Assembly (NCBI GenBank): GCA_934630555.1
Contig: CAKTXB010000056.1
Location: 1 to 10,137, forward strand
Source of the DNA: an uncultured Oscillospiraceae bacterium
Lineage (GTDB): Bacteria; Bacillota; Clostridia; Oscillospirales; Oscillospiraceae
Length of the DNA stretch: 10,137 nt
Direction of reading: 5' to 3'
The translations under genes and the position numbers were made by a program. The notes beneath the pieces are model-generated. The model was not told where the DNA came from. It saw only the letters and a program-made list of their open reading frames with translations, and made no database searches. Shown here one piece after another: positions 1 to 5,362 of the stretch. Positions within the stretch are counted from its first letter, which is position 1. Each line of letters begins with the position of its first letter.

Positions 1-38
1 TCTTGTCTACGCCACTCCTCGCTGGAAGCTATTTTTTT

Positions 39-66
39 ACCCCCGGCATAGCCGGGGGTTGTCTTT
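39..66 (+). terminator. GC-rich hairpin, possible terminator of a gene left of the window
   Basis: A perfect 9-bp inverted repeat (39-47 ACCCCCGGC, loop ATA 48-50, 51-59 GCCGGGGGT) is followed on the plus strand by TTGTCTTT. A run of seven T lies just before it (32-38). Read on the minus strand the hairpin is followed by A residues, so if it terminates transcription it should do so for a plus-strand unit entering from the left. The U-tract is imperfect. Bases 1-38 hold no recognisable gene. Confidence 0.5.
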
Positions 67-81
67 GGTACAACCAAGCAC

Positions 82-115
82 AAGCGGCGTACTGACTTTT
101 GTCAGTACGCCGCTT
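82..115 (-). terminator. Perfect 15-bp hairpin closing the spoIVA unit
   Basis: Arms 82-96 (AAGCGGCGTACTGAC) and 101-115 are perfectly complementary around a TTTT/AAAA loop. The stop codon of the last minus-strand gene (114-116) overlaps the stem, so the hairpin directly ends the spoIVA operon. The minus-strand 3' flank (GTGCTTGGTTG) is only moderately U-rich, while the plus-strand flank (ATTCTTTTTC) is more U-rich. It may therefore act in both directions or as a 3'-end stabiliser. Confidence 0.6.
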
Positions 116-374
116 ATTCTTTTTCAAACTGCTTCAGCTCCGTCCGGCCGATCTGAAACTTCTGCTTTTTGGGAAGCCCCTGTGCGATGGCGGGGAAGAA
201 ATTTGCCGTATCCGCGGTGCGCTGCACCTCATACGTGCCATACTGATTCACCTGATCAAAGCAGTCCGCCGCCGCGCCCGGGAAATGGCGCACCATGGGC
301 GTTGGGTCATACGGAAAATCCGGCGGCGTTTCTCCGCCCGCGTAGCTGTTCTGCGGCTTTTCTTTTTTGCGCAT
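114..374 (-). CDS. Unrecognised 86-aa protein linked to spoIVA
   Basis: I do not recognise this protein. It is small, soluble-looking and has no membrane segment. It begins MRKKEKPQ, has a Pro/Asp-rich N-terminal third (GGETPPDFPYDPTPM), a middle part with one Cys, and a Lys/Glu-rich C-terminus ending FEKE. I chose the ATG at 374 because GGGGTGAT lies just upstream (about 377-384), matching the anti-Shine-Dalgarno sequence GGAGGTGATC. The frame stays open to a GTG at 410 that overlaps the spoIVA TGA (407-409), which would give 98 residues by translational coupling, but no ribosome binding site precedes that GTG. Either way it is the gene directly after spoIVA, with no room for its own promoter, and should be co-transcribed with it. 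A role in the spore envelope is inferred from position only. Confidence 0.72.
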   Translation of the reverse strand: MRKKEKPQNSYAGGETPPDFPYDPTPMVRHFPGAAADCFDQVNQYGTYEVQRTADTANFFPAIAQGLPKKQKFQIGRTELKQFEKE

Positions 375-406
375 CTCATCACCCCAAGGATAGGATGCGC
401 CGCGCG

Positions 407-1885
407 TCACAAAATAATGCAGATCAGCCCGCCCGAGTTTTCGTTGATGATGCGCGTGAGGGTTTCCTTCAGCTTCATCCGCGCATCCTCCGGCATTTTT
501 TTGAGCTTTGCGCTCAAACCGTCACTGACAAGGTCATACAGCGACTTGCCAAAAATATTGCTCTGCCACAGCTTCTGTGTGTCGTCCTCATATTCGCCCA
601 GCAAATACGCAATGAGTTCCTCCGACTGTTTTTCATCGCCCACCATAGGGCTGACCTCGGTTTCGATGTCGGCGCGCATCATGTGGATAGACGGTGCGCT
701 TGCACGCAGCCGCACGGCATAGTTTCCGTTTTTCCTGATGATCTGCGGCTCTTCCAGCGTCATCTCCTCCGGCGTCGGCATGACAATGCCATAGCCCGTG
801 GCCCGTACCTGTTCCAGTGCCGGCGCGACCTTGTCATACGCCTGCTTTACGGCTGCCAGCGACTCCAACAGCCGCAGCAGCGCTGCGTCGTCCGCAACGT
901 CAAACCCGCTCTTCTGCGACAGCACCGTGTAAAACAGCGCTGCCGGAAACGTCAGCTCGCACTCCACCACGCCTGTTCCCAGATCCATCCGGCGGATCGT
1001 AAAGTCTTCCACCTGCTCCAGCTGTGCGATCTGCGCCATGGCCGATTCCGTTTCACTGAGCTTTGCGATCTGCCCGGCGCTCTGCCGCATGGCCTCATAC
1101 AGGGCTGTCTTGAGCGGACTGCCGTCCTCCAGCGCCATGACCCAGCCCGGCAGGAAGAACCGCAGCTCCGTCAGCGGGAACTGTTCCAGCAGCGCCGTCA
1201 GCACCCGCTGAATATCTGTCAGCTCCATTTCCAGGCAGTTTACTGCCATGCAGTCCGCGCCCGTCTGCGCATGGATGCTTGCACAAAGTGCCTGCGCGTC
1301 CGCACTGGAAGGCTGTTGGCAGTTTACCAGCACCACAAACGGTTTTCCTGTGGCCTGCATATCGCGGATAGCACGCTGCTCCGCCTCTTCATAGTCTGCG
1401 CGCGGAATATCCGTCACACTGCCGTCCGTCGTCATGACAATGCCAATGCTGCTGTGCTCCTCCATGACCTTCTTCGTGCCAAGCTCCGCTGCCTCGGTCA
1501 TGGGGATCTCCTCCGGGTACCACGGCGTTGTGACCATGCGCGGCTGTCCATCCTCTTCTGCACCGATCGCACCGGGGATCATATAGCCCACACTGTCAAT
1601 GAGCCGCACCGACAGCCGGCTCGCGCCGTCCGGCGAGATCTCCACAGCCTCCTCCGGCACGAATTTCGGCTCCGCGGTCATGATGGTCCGGCCGGAGCTG
1701 CTCTGCGGCAGCTCATCCTGCGCCCGTTCCCGGCGATAGACATTTTCAATGTTCGGCAGCACCAGCTGCTCCATAAAGCGCTTGATAAACGTCGATTTTC
1801 CAGTCCGCACCGGCCCGACCACACCAATATACACGCTGCCGTCCGTCCGCTGCGCGATTTGTCCATAGATATTGTTTGCGTCCAT
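407..1885 (-). CDS. spoIVA: Stage IV sporulation protein A (coat morphogenetic ATPase)
   Basis: SpoIVA is the cytoskeleton-like ATPase that polymerises on the mother-cell side of the outer forespore membrane and forms the basement layer of the spore coat; it is also needed for cortex formation. The start at 1885 gives 492 residues, the same length as I recall for the Bacillus subtilis protein, and it has AAGGAGG at 1893-1899, seven bases upstream. Reading from 1963 would add 26 residues of no family likeness. Visible motifs are a Walker A loop GPVRTGKS (residues 24-31), RAQDELPQS (54-62), TIMTAEPKFVP (67-77), the Walker B-like stretch RLIDSVGY with Asp97, and the very conserved C-terminus with RIINENSGGLICIIL. 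Residue 71, within the pair described as sensor threonines in B. subtilis (T70/T71), is Ala here. The gene follows sipL by 109 bases and has its own sigma-E-like promoter at 1912-1943. Identification is secure. Confidence 0.98.
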   Translation of the reverse strand: MDANNIYGQIAQRTDGSVYIGVVGPVRTGKSTFIKRFMEQLVLPNIENVYRRERAQDELPQSSSGRTIMTAEPKFVPEEAVEISPDGASRLSVRLIDSVGYMIPGAIGAEEDGQPRMVTTPWYPEEIPMTEAAELGTKKVMEEHSSIGIVMTTDGSVTDIPRADYEEAEQRAIRDMQATGKPFVVLVNCQQPSSADAQALCASIHAQTGADCMAVNCLEMELTDIQRVLTALLEQFPLTELRFFLPGWVMALEDGSPLKTALYEAMRQSAGQIAKLSETESAMAQIAQLEQVEDFTIRRMDLGTGVVECELTFPAALFYTVLSQKSGFDVADDAALLRLLESLAAVKQAYDKVAPALEQVRATGYGIVMPTPEEMTLEEPQIIRKNGNYAVRLRASAPSIHMMRADIETEVSPMVGDEKQSEELIAYLLGEYEDDTQKLWQSNIFGKSLYDLVSDGLSAKLKKMPEDARMKLKETLTRIINENSGGLICIIL

Positions 1886-1911
1886 ATAGCCGCCTCCTTC
1901 ATCGCTTCTGT

Positions 1912-1943
1912 TCATGTCTATGCGGACAACCTGCCGGATATGC
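1912..1943 (-). promoter_or_regulatory. Sigma-E-like promoter of spoIVA
   Basis: On the minus strand GCATATCC (1943-1936), a 12-base spacer and GCATAGACATGA (1923-1912) match the sigma-E pattern (-35 about KMATATT, 14-15 bases, -10 about CATACAHT), with CATAGACA as the -10. The predicted transcript start would be about 20 bases before the spoIVA ATG, just upstream of its ribosome binding site. The same block occurs upstream of sipL. Sigma-E control of spoIVA is established in B. subtilis; its use here is inferred from sequence. Confidence 0.75.
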
Positions 1944-1947
1944 GGCA

Positions 1948-1978
1948 CCCGCCGGAAAAGCACTGCTTTTCCGGCGGG
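1948..1978 (-). terminator. Stem-loop between sipL and spoIVA
   Basis: CCCGCCGGAAAAG (1948-1960) pairs perfectly with CTTTTCCGGCGGG (1966-1978) around a 5-base loop. It lies 17 bases beyond the sipL stop and just upstream of the spoIVA promoter. On the minus strand no U-run follows the stem (TGCCGCAT), so it is not a textbook terminator in that direction; a U-rich flank exists only on the plus-strand side (CCGTTTTCTT). It may act as a 3'-end processing or stability element for sipL mRNA, partly insulating spoIVA. Confidence 0.5.
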
Positions 1979-1994
1979 CCGTTTTCTTAAAAAA

Positions 1995-3506
1995 TTACAG
2001 TGGGATCAGCACGATCTGCCCCTCCGGCAGTTCGTCACCGGTCAAATGATTCGCACTGCGGATCGCCTCCGCGTCCGCGCCATATTTCTTGGCCGCATCC
2101 CACAGCGCGCAGCGCGCGCTGCACCGCCGCACAATGACCGACGCCCGGTCGCATGGACGCTGCTCCTCCGGCGTCAGCGTGCCGCCGCACAGCGTGCGCA
2201 GCGTCTGCTCGGCATAGGTCTGCACACTCAGCTGGCACGCATAGCGTACCTCAAGTCCGCCACCATCTGCCGCGGTATAGCCGCTATCCTCCACGGCCGC
2301 CTGCACCACGCAGCGCCCCTGCTGAGCCAGCGCCACGGTGTCTTCTGCCTGCACGCGCCCACGCGCACCCTGCAGCGCCCCTGCACGGTCATAGTACAGC
2401 ACATTCACACTGGCCGGTACGCGCACCTGCACGCCGCCGTCCACACGCGTCTGCTCCGGTGCGCCAAGATATACCGTGCTGTCCACGACCGACTGCGCGT
2501 CTGCGTCCAGCTGCCCACGCAGCGGCTGCCGCGCCGTCTGCGCGTCCAGCTGCGGCTCCAGAACATCGGTCTGCCACTGTGCCTCCAGCGCCGCGCCGAT
2601 GGCGTAAGCGTCCTCACAGGCCGTCACGGTCTGCACCGTGCGTACCACACACTGCGCCAGCAGCTGCATGGACAGCATCAACCGCTGCGCGTCCTGCGTG
2701 CTGTCCGGCTCCAGCTGCGCGCCTGTTACGGCCATGCACACCTGCACCTCCGCGTCATCGTCGTCAAAGCTCTGCGCCAGCTCACAATACTGCGAAAACG
2801 GCAGCTGCTGCGTCAAAACACGCAGTGTCTGCGTCGTATCCAGATACAACACCTTCACAGCCAGCACACCCTTGAACACGGCCTTGTCCGCCACGATCCG
2901 GCGCTCCTCCACCAGCGGTATGGCCTCATAGCAGCACAGCTGTTCCATTGTGCTGCCGCTGGGAAGTGTCAGCTCCTCTGACATGGCAAATGACTTTTCC
3001 CCCGTCGCTGCCGGCAGCAGCATCGGGTATTCCTGACAGCGCACCCGCAGCTGCGGCGGCTGCTGACGGAGCGTATACGTTGTCAGCTCCGCCGGCTCAA
3101 ACCCATCCACCGTACAGCAGACGTTCACCCGCAGCAGCACCTTGCGGGAATTGAGCATCCGCGCCTCCGCACCGGCCACACCGCATGTCAGCACGATCTG
3201 TGACTGCTCCGTCAGCGCCGGATGGTCCACACGAATGGAAAACGGTATGTACGCGTCAAGCACGCGCGGCATCTGCTCACCTTCCGGCACATAGAGCGCG
3301 CTCGAGCGCAGCCCGCCGGATACGACAACGCTCCCGGCGCGGCATTCCTTGCTGCGCACGATGGCAGACGCACTTGCATAAACGATCCGTTCCACATCCG
3401 GGCAGCTGTCGGGCACGATAACGTCCGCCGTCTGCTCCTGCGTGCGCGTTTCATGAACGATCCTGCGCAAATAGGCGCAGGGGCTGGACTCAAACACTAA
3501 CTCCAT
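1995..3506 (-). CDS. sipL: SipL-like protein: DUF3794 repeats plus C-terminal LysM
   Basis: This is the Clostridia-type SpoIVA-interacting coat protein. In Clostridioides difficile, SipL binds SpoIVA through its LysM domain and anchors coat to forespore; it is the functional counterpart of Bacillus SpoVID. The 503-residue protein opens MELVFESSPCAYLRRIV, followed by the PDSCPDVERIV motif typical of DUF3794 (SPOCS) proteins near residues 32-42. Beta-rich DUF3794-like segments fill the body, and a LysM-like module ends the protein at about 462-503 (ALWDAAKKYGADAEAIRSAN, then a region ending in GQIVLIPL). No signal peptide or membrane segment is seen, consistent with a mother-cell cytoplasmic protein. 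The start has AAGGAGTGATC at 3511-3521. A sigma-E-like promoter lies at 3533-3564, right at the spoVM stop. The architecture and the spoIVA neighbour make the call strong, though DUF3794 alone also occurs in other clostridial proteins. Confidence 0.93.
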   Translation of the reverse strand: MELVFESSPCAYLRRIVHETRTQEQTADVIVPDSCPDVERIVYASASAIVRSKECRAGSVVVSGGLRSSALYVPEGEQMPRVLDAYIPFSIRVDHPALTEQSQIVLTCGVAGAEARMLNSRKVLLRVNVCCTVDGFEPAELTTYTLRQQPPQLRVRCQEYPMLLPAATGEKSFAMSEELTLPSGSTMEQLCCYEAIPLVEERRIVADKAVFKGVLAVKVLYLDTTQTLRVLTQQLPFSQYCELAQSFDDDDAEVQVCMAVTGAQLEPDSTQDAQRLMLSMQLLAQCVVRTVQTVTACEDAYAIGAALEAQWQTDVLEPQLDAQTARQPLRGQLDADAQSVVDSTVYLGAPEQTRVDGGVQVRVPASVNVLYYDRAGALQGARGRVQAEDTVALAQQGRCVVQAAVEDSGYTAADGGGLEVRYACQLSVQTYAEQTLRTLCGGTLTPEEQRPCDRASVIVRRCSARCALWDAAKKYGADAEAIRSANHLTGDELPEGQIVLIPL

Positions 3507-3532
3507 GTTCGATCACTCCTTGTTGGTTCTAC

Positions 3533-3564
3533 TCATATATACGCAGAGCCGGACAAGGATATGC
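3533..3564 (-). promoter_or_regulatory. Sigma-E-like promoter of sipL
   Basis: GCATATCC (3564-3557), 12 bases, then GCGTATATATGA (3544-3533) on the minus strand. This aligns without gaps with the spoIVA promoter: the first block is identical, the spacing is the same, and 9 of 12 bases of the second block agree. The -10 core is a weaker match to CATACAHT than that of spoIVA. The -35 block lies within two bases of the end of spoVM. Confidence 0.65.
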
Positions 3565-3566
3565 CC

Positions 3567-3638
3567 TCAGTGCATATGAAACGCAGCCTTTAATACGCCC
3601 GCCAGCCAGCGCGGCGCTTTCACCACCACGATCTGCAT
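3567..3638 (-). CDS. spoVM: SpoVM homologue, 23-aa forespore-membrane peptide
   Basis: A very short gene of 24 codons including the TGA stop at 3567-3569. The N-terminus MQIVVVKAPRWL aligns without gaps with B. subtilis SpoVM MKFYTIKLPKFL, keeping Lys7, Pro9 and Leu12 at the same positions. The alignment continues with AGVLKAA against GGIVRAM (Gly14 kept, Lys17 for Arg17, Ala18 kept). The peptide is amphipathic: hydrophobic I/V/W/L positions alternate with K7, R10 and K17. In B. subtilis this 26-residue helix recognises the convex forespore membrane and recruits SpoIVA. AAGGAGGG (3645-3652) lies seven bases before the ATG, an excellent ribosome binding site. It begins 17 bases after the stop of the 49-aa gene, suggesting co-transcription, and is followed by sipL and spoIVA, whose product is its partner. 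The exact position of Pro9, the strong ribosome binding site and the neighbours together make chance unlikely. Confidence 0.9.
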   Translation of the reverse strand: MQIVVVKAPRWLAGVLKAAFHMH

Positions 3639-3655
3639 TCTGTTCCCTCCTTATT

Positions 3656-3805
3656 CTATGCGCAATTTCCAACGAGGCAGCCCAGCACGATCAGCGCCAC
3701 GCCAATTAAAATACGCAGACATCCACCCGATAGCAGCAAAGATGCCAGCAGTCCAATTCCCAGCCCCAGCAGCAGGCAGCTGAGATCCTCTCTGCGCGGA
3801 CACAT
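3656..3805 (-). CDS. Small two-helix membrane protein upstream of spoVM
   Basis: An unrecognised 49-residue hydrophobic protein starting MCPRREDLS. Two membrane segments (about residues 9-26 and 31-46) are separated by the tight turn SGGCLR, giving a helical hairpin with a short positively charged N-terminus. It has five cysteines and is rich in Leu, Gly and Ile. The ATG at 3805 is chosen because GGAGGTGG precedes it with a spacing of about nine bases. A longer reading from 3877 overlaps the capA terminator and lacks this support. Only 17 bases separate its TAG from the spoVM ATG, so the two very likely share an mRNA. By position it is a candidate sporulation membrane peptide; no function can be assigned from sequence. 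Confidence 0.75.
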   Translation of the reverse strand: MCPRREDLSCLLLGLGIGLLASLLLSGGCLRILIGVALIVLGCLVGNCA

Positions 3806-3864
3806 TCCAAACCACCTCCACACCAGTCTACGCAAGCATCTGTCGAGCGGTGACAAATACACGC

Positions 3865-3900
3865 AAAAACGCCGCACCTGATATACAGGCGCGGCGTTTT
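3865..3900 (-). terminator. Intrinsic terminator of the capA-like gene
   Basis: On the minus strand AAAACGCCGCGCCTG pairs with CAGGTGCGGCGTTTT around a 5-base loop with one internal mismatch (3876/3890). A run of five T (3869-3865) closes it. It lies 11 bases after the capA-like stop at 3911 and separates that unit from the spore locus. The plus-strand reading also ends in four T. Confidence 0.85.
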
Positions 3901-3910
3901 GAGAACATTC

Positions 3911-5224
3911 TTATTTGCCGGAATCATAGTCGGAAGCCGTGTTGGCACGCAGATGCGCCAGTGCGTCTGTCAGCGTCTGCGCCGCATCCGGGAACAGGCC
4001 GCTGGTGATGGCACTGCGGATGGGCAGGATCTGGAACGTCGTCTGCGCTGCTCCCTCCTGTTTCAGGATATACAGCGGCGTATAGCGGGCCGTGCTCACA
4101 CACGTTTCACCCGTGCTGCCGCTCTTTGTAATTTCCAAATTCAGCAGCACCGACTCCATTGTGCCGCTTTGTGTTTGGCTGGCCAGGAAATTACCCAGAC
4201 TGTAGGCCACAAAGCACGTTTTTTCCTCGCCGCTCTTGGTCGTGACCTGTTTTTCCTCCATCCGGCCCACCACGTGCGAGTGTGATCCAAGAATGACGTC
4301 CACGCCGTTTTCCAGAAGCAGATTCTCAATTTTCTTCTGTGTGTCCGTTATGGTGTTGTCGTATTCGCTGCCCCAATGCAGCATGGCAATGATAATGTCC
4401 GGGTCCGCTGCCTCAGCGCTGCGTACAGCATTTAAAATGGCATCCTCCGCCACGCGTGAATAGTCCGTATCATAGTCTGTATACAAAAGGTCCACCGCAT
4501 ACTCGGACCCCTGCGGCAGCGTCAGGTTGTTGAGGCCCTTCGTAAACCCGATGAATGCCATCCGCACGCCGTTCACAGTCTTTATCAGCACGCCGCGGCT
4601 CTGCTCCCGTTCCTGCGTGCTGGCATAGGTGCCAAGATGGTCGATTCCCACCGCGTCCAGTGCCGAAATGGTGCTGGAAAGCCCCGTCATGCCGTTCTGA
4701 ATGCTGTAGGTATTTGCTGTCTGCAATACGTCAAAGCCAACATCTTGCAGTGTGCGGGCCAGCTCCTCCGGTGCGCGAAAATCCGGCTTACCGCTGTAGG
4801 GTGCGCCGCAGAAATTCAACTCCAGGTTTCCTACCGTCAAATCTGCGCCCATGGTATAGGCTGCCACAGCAGAGAACATATCTGAAAAGTCATACACACC
4901 CTCCGTCTGCTGGGCAGCGGCGAGAATATCGTCATAAATCATAATATCGCCCACAGCTGCCAGCTGCACCACGCTGTCCGAATCCGGCGACACGGTGTTG
5001 CCCTGCTCCGTCTGCGCCGGAACATTCGGCGCGGGCGTCACAGGTGCAGGCACGTTTTTACTGCGGCAGCCGCGCACAATGAGCACAATAGACAATACAA
5101 TGATGATCAGCAGCACAGCCAGCACCAGCCGCTGCTGCATTTTTCTCCGGCGTTTTTGCTCCAGCCGGCGCAGACGGCGCTGCTCCAAAAGCTGTTCGTT
5201 CTGTTCCAGTTCCAGTTCTTCCAC
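3911..5224 (-). CDS. Membrane-anchored CapA/PGA_cap-family protein
   Basis: A 437-residue protein of the CapA/PgsA family (PGA_cap, related to calcineurin-like metallophosphatases), often linked to capsule or poly-gamma-glutamate handling but mostly uncharacterised in Clostridia. Layout: a highly charged Arg/Gln/Glu cytoplasmic N-terminus (1-31), one membrane helix (about 32-50), a Pro/Thr linker, then the extracellular domain. Domain motifs are AAVGDIMIYDD (89-99), TVGNLEL (130-136), MLHWGSEY (281-288), ILGSHSHVVG (311-320) and YSLGNF (341-346). The usual Asn-His motif is replaced by NTYS (171-174). I chose the GTG at 5224 because AAAGGAGG lies seven bases upstream; an ATG at 5242 has that same GGAGG inside its coding frame and a poor site of its own. 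A sigma-A-like promoter is at 5252-5280 and a terminator follows the stop. The substrate is unknown. Confidence 0.9.
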   Translation of the reverse strand: MEELELEQNEQLLEQRRLRRLEQKRRRKMQQRLVLAVLLIIIVLSIVLIVRGCRSKNVPAPVTPAPNVPAQTEQGNTVSPDSDSVVQLAAVGDIMIYDDILAAAQQTEGVYDFSDMFSAVAAYTMGADLTVGNLELNFCGAPYSGKPDFRAPEELARTLQDVGFDVLQTANTYSIQNGMTGLSSTISALDAVGIDHLGTYASTQEREQSRGVLIKTVNGVRMAFIGFTKGLNNLTLPQGSEYAVDLLYTDYDTDYSRVAEDAILNAVRSAEAADPDIIIAMLHWGSEYDNTITDTQKKIENLLLENGVDVILGSHSHVVGRMEEKQVTTKSGEEKTCFVAYSLGNFLASQTQSGTMESVLLNLEITKSGSTGETCVSTARYTPLYILKQEGAAQTTFQILPIRSAITSGLFPDAAQTLTDALAHLRANTASDYDSGK

Positions 5225-5251
5225 GCTCCGGCCTCCTTTCATCCTGTTCCC

Positions 5252-5280
5252 ATTATACATGACGCGCTGCCGTTCGACAA
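5252..5280 (-). promoter_or_regulatory. Sigma-A-like promoter of the capA-like gene
   Basis: Minus strand TTGTCG (5280-5275), a 17-base spacer and a perfect TATAAT (5257-5252). Predicted transcription begins about 20 bases before the GTG at 5224, which further supports that start over longer readings. Confidence 0.75.
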
Positions 5281-5301
5281 TCTCTTTTTTCCTGACGAAT
5301 C

Positions 5302-5330
5302 TTGGCGAACAGCACAAAGTGTGGTATACT
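5302..5330 (+). promoter_or_regulatory. Sigma-A-like extended -10 promoter of the GH25 gene
   Basis: TTGGCG (5302-5307), a 17-base spacer and TATACT (5325-5330), with TGG directly before the -10 giving an extended -10 element. It lies back-to-back with the capA-like promoter, with 21 bases between the two -35 hexamers. Confidence 0.75.
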
Positions 5331-5362
5331 GTCTGCAATGTTTGTCAATGGGAGGCTCTTAC

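Noticed and set aside
1886..1963. N-terminal extension of SpoIVA to 1963
   Set aside because: It would run through the sigma-E-like promoter and ribosome binding site and adds residues absent from SpoIVA; the 1885 start gives the family length.
59..1990. Long plus-strand open frame (643 codons)
   Set aside because: It lies antisense to spoIVA, is rich in His, Arg, Cys and Leu in a pattern typical of mirrored GC-rich coding sequence, and has no family likeness.
1914..2981. Plus-strand open frame of 355 codons
   Set aside because: Antisense to sipL; Arg/His/Leu-rich composition without domain motifs and no ribosome binding site that would decide in its favour.
5156..5362. N-terminal extension of the GH25 protein
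   Set aside because: It runs through the promoter region and antisense to the capA-like gene; the start at 5363 has GGGAGG and begins a normal signal-anchor.
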